A DNA stretch of 64,000 bases from Sulfurivermis sp040755915 (GTDB taxonomy: Bacteria > Pseudomonadota > Gammaproteobacteria > Thiohalomonadales > Thiohalomonadaceae): positions 1 to 64,000 of the forward strand of contig JBFLWM010000031.1 of assembly GCA_040755915.1 (NCBI GenBank), written 5' to 3'. Made by a program: the position numbers and the translations under genes. Within the stretch, counting starts at the first letter, position 1. Each line of letters begins with the position of its first letter. This document shows positions 28,848 through 39,200 of the stretch, piece after piece. Under the pieces are notes generated by a model. The model did not search any database. It had not been told where the DNA came from and worked only from the letters and a program-made list of their open reading frames with translations.

Positions 28848-31800
28848 TTACCACGTCATCCGAAACGTCGCCGAGACGGCATGCTGCCGGTCGGAATCGG
28901 CGAACTCCCCGCGGTAATCCAGATCCAGCCGCGATTGCTTGCCCAGGCGCGCACTGACGCCCAATGTGGCCAGGGCGTGGTCACGATCCAGGACCGGCCC
29001 CTGGACGTTGAACGGCACACTGCCGTTCGCCGCAAAGGCCGGGTTGAGCAGCGCCTCGCGATCCATGAGCTCGTGCGCCCAGGCCAGGCCCACCGTGGTG
29101 TCGAACTGCATGCCGCCGGAACCGGTCAGCACGCTGTCCATCCGTGCCCCCAACACCGAGCGCAGCGAATCCATGCTGTCGTCACCATAGGTGAGGTTGG
29201 CAGCACCCGCGCCGGTTTCGGTAAAGCCGTTCTGGCGGTAATGGCCGTATTCCAGCCCGGCAAACGGCGTCACCCGGTGGTTGTCGGACAGGGCGTAATG
29301 CCTGCCCGCCTCCAGCGACAGGCCGATGTCATCGATGCGGTAGTCGGCCTGTGCCACGCCGGAGAAGCCCGTGAATTGGACCTGGCGTGTGCCGGCGGCG
29401 AAGTGGCGGCCGATGCCGAACGTGGCGGCGAGATAATCGTTGTCCCACTGCTCGCGCCCATACGCGGCCAGCTGGTAGCTGTCGATATCGGTACCACCCT
29501 CGCTCATGTCGACATTGCTGCGGGTGTAGCTGAACGCCACGCCGGCCAGCAGGCCGTCGCGCACTTCGCGATCATAACCAAGCGCCACGCCACTGCTGTT
29601 GTAATCGGCGCTCATGGCATTGCCGTCGCCGTCGATGTCGCCAAAGCCGCCCATGGCGCGCAGCCAGAACACCTCGCTCGGTTTGGGTACTTCCAGCAGG
29701 CCGCCCACATCATCACCGTTATAGGCCAGTTGTACGATCCCCAGGCGCGAGGCCTCCGCGGTACTGGGATTTGAACCACCCCAGCCCAGGCGTTCGCCAA
29801 TAACCTGAGTGAACTGGCGGCTCGCGCGCATTGCCTGCGGCAGGCTGTGGCTGTGCTGAACGCCGGAGAGGCTGTCGTAGGCCGACGGCAAGGCACCGGC
29901 GGGCAAGGTGTTCAAGGCGGCGATCAGATCCGCCGCCCGGCCGCTGGTGGAGAAGGTGTCGAGATTGGCGGCGACACTGGATTGATTGCCGGTCAAGGCG
30001 CTGCGACCGCCCGCCGCCGTGACGAAACTCTCCTGCGCGAAATTCACCGTCATGACGTAATCGCTGGTGATCGTGGGCACCATCTTCAGTGCCGCGCCCA
30101 GGCCGCTGGTGGCGATGGTGGAGAAGTCGCCGTTGATCGCCGCAGCGTCGATCAGGGTGTAGCTGTCGCCCACGGTCGGCGTATAGCCGAACACCAGGTT
30201 CAGCGTGCCGCCCAGCGTCGCCGTGCCGGTCACGTCGATGGCGTCGTACTGGGTGCCGCGCGTGGTGCCGTCGATTTCCATCGTCGTCGTGGAGCCGGCA
30301 CCCAGCGTCAGGCTGCCGACAGTGAGCAGGCCCGGGCTGTTGCCGGGGGCCAGCGTGCCGCCGGAATTCACCGTCACCGCGCCGCCGATGCTGCCCGAAC
30401 CGCCCAGCGTGCCGCCGGAATTCACTGTTACCGCCGAGTTGGTCAGCGAGCCGTTCACCGCCAGCGTGCCGCCGGAAATCGTGGTCGCGCCGCTGTAGGT
30501 GTTGGTGCCGGTGAGATAAGTCGTGCCGCTGCCGATCTGGTTCACCGCCGTGCTGCCGGTGATGTTGATGGCCGTGCCGCCGGAAGTGCCATCGTTGGTG
30601 AAGTAGTAGGCACCATCGGTGTGGTTGAAATTGAGCGTCGCGGCGCCGAGGCCGCCATTGACGGCTGTGGCGTTCAACACACCGGCCCCGACGCCGGTGC
30701 CGATGTTGAGCGTACCGCTGGCGCTAGCTGCAGCCGCCAGGCTGAGCGGGGCCGATCCGGCGTTGACCGTGCCGCCGTCGGCGATGTTCAGCGTGCCAGT
30801 GCCATTATGGCCCACTACCAAGGCATCGGTGTTGGTCCAAACGGAGCCGATCCCGTCCACCACCACCGTGCCCACCTCGTCTGCGGCATCACCGATCCGG
30901 CCGAACAGGTTACGCAGCGTGCCGCCGCTGCTGATGTCGAGGGTGCCGCCCTTGACGAAGGTAGGTGCAGTGAATTCACTGTTACCGGTCAAGGTGAATG
31001 TTCCCGTACCGGTCTTCGTCAGCATGCCACTGCCCGTCATCGCCCCCGAATAGGTCGTGCTGGCGTTGTTGCCGCCGGTGGTGAGCGTGTTGGTGTTTAA
31101 AGTGACATTACCCGCGCCAGCGAGGGAGCCGATGGTCTCCGAGGCGGCAAGGTCCAGCGTGCCGCCGCCATTCACGACCACGGCCCCCGTGTCGGCAATG
31201 GCCGAGCCGCCAGCCAGCGACAGCGTGCCGGCATTGACCGTGGTGCCGCCCGTATAGGTGTTGGTGCCGGTGAGGAAGGTGGTGCCGCTGCCGTTGTGAT
31301 TCACCGCCGTGCTGCCGGTGATGTTGATGGCCGTGCCACCGGAAGTACCGTCGTTGGTGAAGTAGTAGGGGTTGCTGGTGTGGTTGAAGTTGAGCGTGGC
31401 AGTACCGCTGCCGCCCGTGACGCTGGCCGCATTGAGTATGCCGGCCGCACCTCCATCGCCGATGTTCAGCGTGCCGCTGCTACTAAGATGGGATTCTGCC
31501 AGCGTGACGGTGCCCGTGCCCGCCGCCACATTGACCGCAGCGCCGTCGCTGACGGTGAGGGTGCCGGGGCCGAGAACACCGACGATTAGATTGCCGCTGT
31601 TGGTCCAGGTGGAACCGGCCCCGTTCACCGTCACCGTGCTGCTGGCGTTGAAGCCTCTGCCGATGGTGCCGTTGGTGTTGCTTACCGCGCCGCCGTTGGT
31701 GATGGTCAGTGTGCCAGAGCCGTTATCGCCGACGAGCAGGTCGTTGCTGTTGGTCCAGGTGGAGTCCGTCCCGTCCACCGTTGCCGTGCCGCTGGTGCCA

Positions 31801-33248
31801 GCGGCCACGGCGAGCCAGCTCTCGTCACTGTTGACCACACCGCCGTTGCTGATGCTGAGTGCGCCGGTGTTGAGATAGCCCAGGTACAGATAGCCCGTGT
31901 TGGTCCAGGTGGAGCCCGGTCCATCCACCGTCACCGTACCACTGGTGCTGCTACCAAGATAACTGTCTTTGTTGCTCAGCGTGCCGCCGCTGGCGATAGT
32001 GAGTCCGCCACCATTGACCGTGGTATCTCCAGTCAACGTACTCGCGCCGGTCAAGGTGAATGTCCCCGTGCCGGTCTTGGTCAGCCCGCCACTGCCCGAC
32101 ATCGCCCCGGAATAGGTGGTGCTGGCGTTGTTGCCGCCGGTGGTGAGGGTGTTGGCGTTGAGCGAGACGCTGCCCGCGCCGGCGAGTGAGCCGATGGTCT
32201 CCGAGGCGGCCAGGTTCAGCGTGCCGCCGCCATTCACGACCACGGCCCCAGTGTCGGCAATCGCCGCGCCGCCGGCCAGTATCAGCGTGCCGGCGTTGAC
32301 CTTGGTGGTGCCGGTATAGGTGTTGGCGCCATTGAGGGTGGTGGTGCCGCTGCCGTTGTGATTCACCGCCGTGCTGCCGGTGATCTTGACGGCCGTGCCC
32401 CCGGCGGCACCGGTGCGGGTGAAATAGTAGTCGCTGTCGGTATGGTTGAAGTTGAGCGTCGCGGTACCGGAACCACCTTTTACCTCGGCGGTATTAAGAA
32501 TGCCCGCTCCACCATCGGTGCCGATATTGATCGTGCCACTGCTCCCGGCCCACATGCCGAGGTAGACTGTCTGGCCATTCACTGTACCGCCACCAGTAAT
32601 GTTGAGCACACCGGTGCCGTCGCGGCCTACTTCCAGAAAGGAAGTGCTGGTCCAGGTGGAGCCGATGCCGTCCACCGTGACCGTGCCGGCGCCGGTGCCG
32701 GCACGGCTGCCAACGGTGCTTGCCATGGAGCTATTCACTGTACCGCCACCGGTAATATTGAGCACACCGGTGCCGCCATAGCCCACTTCCGCACCCCAGT
32801 TGCTGGTCCAGGTGGATCCGATGCCGTCCACCGTTACCCTGCCAATGCCTCCGGCGATTTGGCCAACATAGCTGGGCCACGCGCTGATCAGTGTGCCGCC
32901 GTTGCTGATTTCCAGATTGCCGGTGCCGGAATAACCGATGCGGAGATTAGAGGCAACAGCGCCCGCTGCCTGCACCTGAGCCGTGCCACCGTTGTCGATA
33001 TAGGCAGTGTCCGCATTTGTCGGGACGGCGCTGGTATCCCAGTTGCCGGTGGTAAACCAGTTTCCCGTGCCGGCATTATTCCAGTAGGTGTCCGCCGCCC
33101 ATGCCATCGGCGAGGTGCAGGCGAGCACGGCGGCCAGCGTGCCGGCCTTGACGATGCCTTTGCCCTTGCCATGGGCTTTCGCGGTTTCCGGGGCGACCTG
33201 TACCAGGCCGGAATAGCGGTTTTTGATGAGACGGTAGGCCTTGTTCAT
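28848..33248 (-). CDS. Large autotransporter adhesin-like protein with PATR-type repeats (type Va)
   Basis: A 1466-residue autotransporter. The N-terminus is an extended signal peptide (MNKAYRLIKNRYSGLVQVAPE, then a hydrophobic core ending AWAA). The passenger is rich in Gly, Thr, Asn and Ser and made of beta-helix repeats: VDGxGSTWTN...GGTVN units, and three copies of a longer module containing ATLNFNHT, GSTAVNHNGSGTT, NTYTG and SGGTLxLAG. The C-terminal about 280 residues are the beta-barrel (FWLRAMGGFGDIDGDGN...), ending FRMTW with the terminal aromatic residue. It lies 40 bp after the second autotransporter gene and may be co-transcribed. The passenger function is not known; adhesion or aggregation is a family-level inference. 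Confidence 0.85.
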   Translation of the reverse strand: MNKAYRLIKNRYSGLVQVAPETAKAHGKGKGIVKAGTLAAVLACTSPMAWAADTYWNNAGTGNWFTTGNWDTSAVPTNADTAYIDNGGTAQVQAAGAVASNLRIGYSGTGNLEISNGGTLISAWPSYVGQIAGGIGRVTVDGIGSTWTSNWGAEVGYGGTGVLNITGGGTVNSSMASTVGSRAGTGAGTVTVDGIGSTWTSTSFLEVGRDGTGVLNITGGGTVNGQTVYLGMWAGSSGTINIGTDGGAGILNTAEVKGGSGTATLNFNHTDSDYYFTRTGAAGGTAVKITGSTAVNHNGSGTTTLNGANTYTGTTKVNAGTLILAGGAAIADTGAVVVNGGGTLNLAASETIGSLAGAGSVSLNANTLTTGGNNASTTYSGAMSGSGGLTKTGTGTFTLTGASTLTGDTTVNGGGLTIASGGTLSNKDSYLGSSTSGTVTVDGPGSTWTNTGYLYLGYLNTGALSISNGGVVNSDESWLAVAAGTSGTATVDGTDSTWTNSNDLLVGDNGSGTLTITNGGAVSNTNGTIGRGFNASSTVTVNGAGSTWTNSGNLIVGVLGPGTLTVSDGAAVNVAAGTGTVTLAESHLSSSGTLNIGDGGAAGILNAASVTGGSGTATLNFNHTSNPYYFTNDGTSGGTAINITGSTAVNHNGSGTTFLTGTNTYTGGTTVNAGTLSLAGGSAIADTGAVVVNGGGTLDLAASETIGSLAGAGNVTLNTNTLTTGGNNASTTYSGAMTGSGMLTKTGTGTFTLTGNSEFTAPTFVKGGTLDISSGGTLRNLFGRIGDAADEVGTVVVDGIGSVWTNTDALVVGHNGTGTLNIADGGTVNAGSAPLSLAAAASASGTLNIGTGVGAGVLNATAVNGGLGAATLNFNHTDGAYYFTNDGTSGGTAINITGSTAVNQIGSGTTYLTGTNTYSGATTISGGTLAVNGSLTNSAVTVNSGGTLGGSGSIGGAVTVNSGGTLAPGNSPGLLTVGSLTLGAGSTTTMEIDGTTRGTQYDAIDVTGTATLGGTLNLVFGYTPTVGDSYTLIDAAAINGDFSTIATSGLGAALKMVPTITSDYVMTVNFAQESFVTAAGGRSALTGNQSSVAANLDTFSTSGRAADLIAALNTLPAGALPSAYDSLSGVQHSHSLPQAMRASRQFTQVIGERLGWGGSNPSTAEASRLGIVQLAYNGDDVGGLLEVPKPSEVFWLRAMGGFGDIDGDGNAMSADYNSSGVALGYDREVRDGLLAGVAFSYTRSNVDMSEGGTDIDSYQLAAYGREQWDNDYLAATFGIGRHFAAGTRQVQFTGFSGVAQADYRIDDIGLSLEAGRHYALSDNHRVTPFAGLEYGHYRQNGFTETGAGAANLTYGDDSMDSLRSVLGARMDSVLTGSGGMQFDTTVGLAWAHELMDREALLNPAFAANGSVPFNVQGPVLDRDHALATLGVSARLGKQSRLDLDYRGEFADSDRQHAVSATFRMTW
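30480..32480 (-). repeat. Three diverged copies of an autotransporter passenger module
   Basis: Segments starting near 32460, 31400 and 30650 encode near-identical peptides (ATLNFNHT, GSTAVNHNGSGTT/GSTAVNQIGSGTT, TYTG or TYSG). At DNA level the copies at about 30555-30610 and 31315-31370 are nearly the same. The first two copies also share the stretch AIADTGAVVVNGGGTL through GTFTLTG. Confidence 0.7.
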
Positions 33249-33288
33249 TTCCGGGGTTTTCCTTGCTTCCTGCTGAGTCCGGCCTGGA

Positions 33289-35604
33289 TCAGAACGGGTA
33301 CTGCAGGGTCAGCTGACCGGCGAGCTGCTCCTCGCCACCGCTCAGGCGGCCCGCCTCCACATCCGCCAGCAGGTGGAGCTGCTTGCCGATGTTCAGGTTG
33401 GCCCCGAAACCCAGGTAACCGCCCACCGCATGCGTGTCGCCCATGGCGTCGAAGCGCAGGCTGCTGCCGGCCAGATTCATCTTGATCGCGCTGCCATCGG
33501 TACTGCGGGACTGGATGCCCAGCCGTACGCTCACCTCGCCGGCATCGGTCGTATTCACCCATTCCCCCTGCAGGCGGGCCGACACCGCCTCTACCGTGCG
33601 GCTGTCCACCGTCATGTTGGCGCTGGTGGTGCCGCTCTCGGTGTATCCGTCATAGCGGGCGACGCTGTAGCTCAGCGTCATGGAAGGGCGCAGTTCGTTG
33701 GTGGAGTTCACGGTGTAGGCGCGGCTCAGGGTCAGTGAGGGGCTGACGAACAGACCGTTGGTGTCGCTGCGGGCGGTTTCGTAGCCATTGACGGTGTCCA
33801 GCACGGTGCGTTTTTGCTTTTGGGATTCGCCGCCGACAATCAGCGAGGCGCCCAGATTGGCCCAGCCGAGGAAGGCCTGCCCGTAGAGGCCGGCGAAAAA
33901 CGTGTTGCTGTCCTGCTTGAGGGTATCGGTATCGGCGCTGCTGCCGGCGGCCCCGACCATGATGCCGATACGGCCGCTGCGCCAGTCCCGCTCATAGCCG
34001 CCCACGAGGCCGAGCAGTTGGGTGTCCAGCGCCAGCATCTGGCCATCGGCATCGCGGCTGCCCTTGCTGCCGAATACCTGGCCCCAGGCGTAGGGCGCGC
34101 GCTCCTGGTAGAGCATGCCGGGACTCAACTCCAGTGCGGCAACCTTGACCGGCGCCGCCGGCGGGGGGGACTGCATGCGCTGACTGACCACGTTATGGAT
34201 GCCTGTGGTCAGGGTGTTTAGCACGACGCCGCGGGAGGATTCGCCAGTGGGTTCGACGGTGATCACGGTATCCCCGCCGACCAGCACCGCGTTGGGCGCA
34301 TGGACGTTGATGGTCTCGGTGTTGGCGAAGGTCATCACGCCCGAGCCGTGGGTGCCGTAGATATTGACGGTGTCGCTGCCGTCACCCAGATCGATGGCGC
34401 CCTGGATGCGCGAGCCGGGCAGGATGTTCAGGGTCTGGTCCTTAACCCCAGAGCCGTAAATCGCATACGAACCGGCACCCGTGGCCGAGACCAGACCACT
34501 GTTGTTGATCGTGGTGTTGTTGGCCCCGGACCTGATACCGATCCCGTTCGCGCCCGTGATGCGGACGGTGCCGCTGTTGGTGACCGTGCTGTCGTCGCCA
34601 GTGGCGTTGATGCCGTTGGTGTCATCGCCAGAGCCGATGATGGTGCCGCTGTTGGTGATCGTGTCAGGACCTTCGGTCCGGATGCCATCCGCCGATGAGC
34701 CCGTGGTAATGATGGTGCCGCTGTTGATGATGGTGGCGTAGTTGCCATAGGATTCGATGCCGCGCGCATTGCTGCCCGTGGTGCTGATGCTGCCGCTGTT
34801 GGTAATGGTGGCGTAGTCGGCATTGGATAGGACGCCGTACGCCGACGAGCCCGTGGTGCTGATGCTGCCGCTGTTGGTGACGGTGGCGTTGGCGCCATAG
34901 GCGTAAATGCCGGACGCCGACAAGCCCGTGGTGCTGATGCTGCCGCTGTTGCTGATGGTGGCGCTTTCGGCATCGGAGTAAATACCGGACGCCGACAAGC
35001 CGGTGGTGCTGATGCTGCCACTGTTGCTGATGGTGGCGTCGGCGCCAAAGGCATTGAGGCCCACCCCATCCACGCCCGTGGTGCTGATGCTGCCGCTGTT
35101 GGTGATGGTCGTGTTGGCGCCTTCGCCCGAAATGCCGTAGGCGGAATCCTGAGTGGTGCTGATGTTGCCGCTGTTGGTGATGGTAGTGTTGGCGCCAGTG
35201 GCCCGAATACCGTAGGCGGTGAGGCCTGTGGTGCCGATGCTGCCGCTGTTGCTGATGGTGGCGTTGTCACCACTGGACTGGATGCCGTAGGCGACACCGC
35301 CTGTAGTAGTTATGCTGCCATCGGTGGTGATCGTGACATTGGCGCCGGGCGCATCAATGGCAGTATCCGCCCCCGTGTCCAGGCTGCCGCCGGACTGAAT
35401 TACGCCGGTCTCGTTGTTATTCAGCGTTTGCTGTGTGGTGACCGTCTGGCCATCCACGATTTCAAACGATGCGGCCATGGCGACCGGCGCAACGAACAGC
35501 GCAGCCACGACAAGCCCCGTCCTGCCGTGCGAATGCGCGGTCTCCCGTGCACCCCGGACAACGCCGGATGCGCACTCCTTAATCACGCTACGGATCTCGA
35601 ACAT
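33289..35604 (-). CDS. Autotransporter with twelve 25-residue beta-helix repeats
   Basis: About 771 residues from MFEIRSVIKECASG (start chosen for AAAGGAAT just upstream). A basic extended N-terminus precedes the signal core (GLVVAALFVAPVAMAA). Twelve tandem repeats of about 25 residues follow (pattern ATITNSGSISTTGSSAYGI...). A linker with VVSQRMQS leads to the autotransporter barrel (YAWGQVFGSKGSRDADGQM...), which ends LTLQYPF with the terminal Phe. It is the first of two co-directional autotransporter genes. The passenger resembles GxATxTNSGxI repeat proteins of unknown ligand. Confidence 0.85.
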   Translation of the reverse strand: MFEIRSVIKECASGVVRGARETAHSHGRTGLVVAALFVAPVAMAASFEIVDGQTVTTQQTLNNNETGVIQSGGSLDTGADTAIDAPGANVTITTDGSITTTGGVAYGIQSSGDNATISNSGSIGTTGLTAYGIRATGANTTITNSGNISTTQDSAYGISGEGANTTITNSGSISTTGVDGVGLNAFGADATISNSGSISTTGLSASGIYSDAESATISNSGSISTTGLSASGIYAYGANATVTNSGSISTTGSSAYGVLSNADYATITNSGSISTTGSNARGIESYGNYATIINSGTIITTGSSADGIRTEGPDTITNSGTIIGSGDDTNGINATGDDSTVTNSGTVRITGANGIGIRSGANNTTINNSGLVSATGAGSYAIYGSGVKDQTLNILPGSRIQGAIDLGDGSDTVNIYGTHGSGVMTFANTETINVHAPNAVLVGGDTVITVEPTGESSRGVVLNTLTTGIHNVVSQRMQSPPPAAPVKVAALELSPGMLYQERAPYAWGQVFGSKGSRDADGQMLALDTQLLGLVGGYERDWRSGRIGIMVGAAGSSADTDTLKQDSNTFFAGLYGQAFLGWANLGASLIVGGESQKQKRTVLDTVNGYETARSDTNGLFVSPSLTLSRAYTVNSTNELRPSMTLSYSVARYDGYTESGTTSANMTVDSRTVEAVSARLQGEWVNTTDAGEVSVRLGIQSRSTDGSAIKMNLAGSSLRFDAMGDTHAVGGYLGFGANLNIGKQLHLLADVEAGRLSGGEEQLAGQLTLQYPF
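34440..35337 (-). repeat. 75-bp tandem repeat array (12 copies) in the autotransporter passenger
   Basis: Units of 75 bp encode 25 residues with the core NSGSISTTG followed by a variable 10-12 residue segment containing GI. The central copies (about 34780-35100) are the most alike at DNA level; the outer copies have diverged. Length variation by slippage or recombination is expected. Confidence 0.8.
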
Positions 35605-35639
35605 TACTATTCCTTTGGGTGGTGGTTGCCGTTGATGGG

Positions 35640-35795
35640 GTGGCGCCTGGCTGGCGGAGAAACCGAGACAGCGCACGGCTCAGGCTCTCCGACGGGCATT
35701 CGCCAAACAGCTGCAGATAGTCCCGGGCAAACTCGCCGAGGTGGAAAAAACCGCAGTTTCGTGGCGATACGGGTCACGGCGACATTCACTGCTGG
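35640..35795 (-). pseudogene. Remnant of an AraC-family regulator (C-terminal helix-turn-helix)
   Basis: The minus strand encodes NVAVTRIATK and then, after one extra base, CGFFHLGEFARDYLQLFGECPSESL. The latter is the diagnostic end of the AraC/XylS DNA-binding domain (family pattern IALRCGFFHLGEFARDY..LFG..PS..L). Dropping one C near 35755 joins the two parts. The rest of the regulator is missing: the fragment begins exactly at the end of the truncated autotransporter leader at 35786. The frame runs into the autotransporter start region. Confidence 0.7.
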
Positions 35796-36001
35796 GTGAC
35801 CGCCGTGTCGGTGCCGTTGCTATTGATGCTGCCGCTACTTATGCTGCCCCGGGTGGGCAGTTCGGCCAGGGCCGGGCCGGAGGCGAGCAGCAGAGCGGCG
35901 GCGAGACGGCCGCGGCTGGTCTCGGCGACAGGCGCCCACATTTGCCGGGCGTGGCTGCAGGCCAGGCGGTAAATGCGGTTCATGGCGGCGCGTGAATTCA
36001 T
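35786..36001 (-). pseudogene. Truncated autotransporter leader (ESPR signal peptide only)
   Basis: A 71-residue frame with MNRIYRLACSHARQMWAPVAE, a textbook extended signal peptide region, then the hydrophobic core (AAALLLASGPALA) and a short GSISSGSINSNGTDT mature part before the stop. A ribosome site (GGGGAG) precedes the ATG. The passenger and barrel are gone; the frame abuts the AraC remnant. It may still be translated into a secreted peptide of about 25 residues, but it is most simply a deletion scar. Confidence 0.65.
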
Positions 36002-36245
36002 CGTGGCTCCCCGGTCGTCCTTACCTGGATCATCAGTGCCGCGGCGCTGTGCAAGGGTGGTGCGCCGTCATACAGCCAGAGCGGATGGCTGGTGGCTCTA
36101 ATCATCTTGCCGAGCTTACCGATCGACCGTTCGCCGATCGTTCGCAAGCAAATCGCAGCAACAGGCGCGGCGGCGCGGCAGTTATGGCCATATGCACTTC
36201 AAGATGTTCGCGCTATATTCCCGGCCTTGTTCCTGAGCAGTACAG

Positions 36246-39200
36246 ATGGTGAAACGAGCCGATATGGGTATACGAAAAAGGGGACGTGCACTGGAGCTGA
36301 CGCTGTTCGACGGGTTCGGTGTCCGGCTGGATGGCCGTCCGCTCGATGGCTTCTCCTACAACACGATGCGTGCCCTGCTCGCCTATCTGGCTGTAGAGCC
36401 GCCGCGCGATCACCGTCGCGAGTTCCTGGCCGAACTGTTGTGGGAGGGGCAGGACCTGACCACGGCGCGCGGTAATTTGCGCCGGGCCTTGTCGGACTTG
36501 CGCCGCGCCATCGAGGTGCCCTCGGGAAAGAGTCTGTTCATCGCCGACAAACAGAGCCTGCGTTTCATCCCCGATCTGTCCGTCGATGTGTTCAATTTCG
36601 CCAGGCCCCTTTGCGCCTGCGACATGCAATCCGAGCAACACTGTACGGCTTGCCTGACGGAGTTGGAGCAGGCGGCCGGACTCTATCGCGGTGAGTTTCT
36701 ACAGGGTTTTGCCTTGCCGGGGTGTTACGCGTTCGAGGAGTGGTTGCTGCTACAGCGCGAAACCCTGCATCGACATGCGCTGGCGCTTTTCGAGCGACTC
36801 GCGAACTGTCATGAGCAACTCGGCAATTATGCCGTTGCCTTGCCCTTTGCCCTGCGCTACGTGGAGCTGGAACCCACCGACGAGTCGGGCCATCGCCGTG
36901 TGATGCGTCTGTACGCGCTGGATAATCAGCCGGGCGTCGCGCTGCACCAATACAACAAGTGCGTGCAACTGCTGAAAAACGAGTTGGCCGCATTGCCGGA
37001 AGAGGAGACGCAAAGGCTGGCGCGGCAGATTCGGCTCGGCGAGGTGGGCGCGGCTCCGCGACCAGCGACGGGTGGCCAGGAACTCCAGGTGCTCTCGTCG
37101 GTGCCGGCCGAACGCCGTCAGGTGACCGTGTTCTATTGCGAGCTGAATCTGAGGGATGAGTTTGACAGTGACGATCCCGAAGAGGCATTGGAACGCCTGC
37201 AGTCACCCCAGGCCCGCTGCCTGAAAATCGTTCGCCGCTATGGCGGACACACCGTTCAGTCTCATGGCGGCGGCCTGTTGGTCTATTTCGGGTATCCGCT
37301 GGCAGATGAAAATGCGGCGCGCCATGCCGTGAACGCTGCGCTCGCCATCGTTCAGGATTCCGATGCCGTGATCGAGGCACGCATCGGCGTGCACACCGGC
37401 GTGATCATCACCGGGCTGGATCCGTCCATACCGGACACCGTTGGCCAGACATCACGCCTGGCCATTCAATTACGCCAGGCTCTTCCACAGCGCGAGAGCG
37501 GGGTGGCGATCAGTCACTCCACTCATGCCATCGTCAATCGCTATTTCGAGTGCGTCGACCTGCCCGGGATGCCTCCCCCGGGTACGGCACAGGCAACAAG
37601 GGTGTACCGGGTCGAGCGCGCGAGCGCTGCTCGCAGCCGGCTCGATGCGGCCACACGTTTGACACCGATGGTGGGCCGGCACGCAGAACTGGCGCGACTG
37701 CATGCCCTGTGGCTTCAGGCAAAGGACGGGCACGGTCATGCGCTACTGCTTCAGGGTGAGCCGGGCATCGGCAAATCGCGACTGATGCACCGCTTTCGGC
37801 AGGCGGCAGCCCGGGATGGCGCCGTGTTCGAGCTGCGCTGTTTCGCCGAGAGCTGCCACTCGTCGCTTCACCCCGTCATTGCCTTGATCGAGTCTGTGTT
37901 CGGCTTCGAGCGAACGGACACGCCGGAGCGGAAATTCCACAAACTCGCCGCCCATCTGGCCGCGACGCCGGTCAGCCGCAATGCCGCCGCCGTTTCCCTG
38001 CTCGGAAAGCTGTTGGGCTTGCCGTTGCCCACGGGATACCAGGCGTTGGAAATGACGGCACAGGAAGTGAAACAGCACACCTTCTCCCTCCTTGCCGACC
38101 TGATGCTGTCAATGGTGGCCGGCAAGTGCGCATTGCTGATCTGGGAGGATCTGCACTGGGCCGACTATTCCACACTGGAGTTTCTAAGCGAGTTCGTCGG
38201 GCGCGCCAAGTCGGCAGGGATCCTGATGTTGCTGAGCGCTCGCCCCGGTTTCATCCCGCCCTGGACGACCCCCTCGGCCGATGCCATGACCTTGTCGCCG
38301 CTGGGCAAACAGGAAGTGGAACAGATGATCATGGCGTTGGATGCAACGCTGCCAAACGATACCGTGGCGCGGATCATCGAACGAGCGGACGGGGTCCCGC
38401 TGTTCATCGAGGAGATCGTCGCAAGCATCGCCGCCGCTTCAAACGCCACGATACCCGCCACCCTGCATGATCTCCTGGCGACCCGTGTCGACAATTTGGG
38501 GCGGGCGAAAGGGACGGCGCAGCTTGCCGCCTGCATCGGCAGGGAGTTTGACCTGCAACTGTTGCAAGCGGCCTCGACCCTGGACGGGCAGGAGATTGAT
38601 GAGCACCTGACGCTGCTGTTTGAAACCGGACTGTTGACCGAGCTGGGGCAAACCACCGCCCAGTTCAAACACGCCTTGATCCAGGATGTCTGCTATCAGT
38701 CGCAAACCCGCGCCGACCGCAGGGCCGCTCACCAGCGCATCGTGCAGGCCCTGCTGACGGAATTTCCGGACCTGGCGGCAACACGTCAGGAACTGGTGGC
38801 CCGACACTGCTTTGCCGGCGGCGAGATTGCCAGGGCCGCCGAGTATTGGGCGATGGCCGGGCGCCGCGACGTGGCCACCGGTGCGAACACCGAGGCGATC
38901 GAGCATCTCAACGCGGCGCTGGGCGCGTTGCACACCCTGCCGGCGGATAGCACCTACACCCGGCTGGAGACGATGCTCTATCTCAACCTCGGTGCGGCCT
39001 GGATGAGTGCCGGGGGGTATGGTTGCCAGGAGGCCCGCCAGGCGCATCTCAAGGCCATGGAATTGAGCGGTGGCGAAAAAGACGAGGCCGGCTTGTTCGC
39101 GACCCTGCGCCGGCTGTGGATGGTCGACTACATGTATCTGGGAAGTCAGGCCGCCTCTGAGATGGCCGAACAGATGCTGCGATTGGCGCAACAAACCCAA

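Noticed and set aside
34440..35337. A CRISPR array
   Set aside because: The repeats are 75-bp coding units in frame within an autotransporter, without constant repeats separated by unique spacers.
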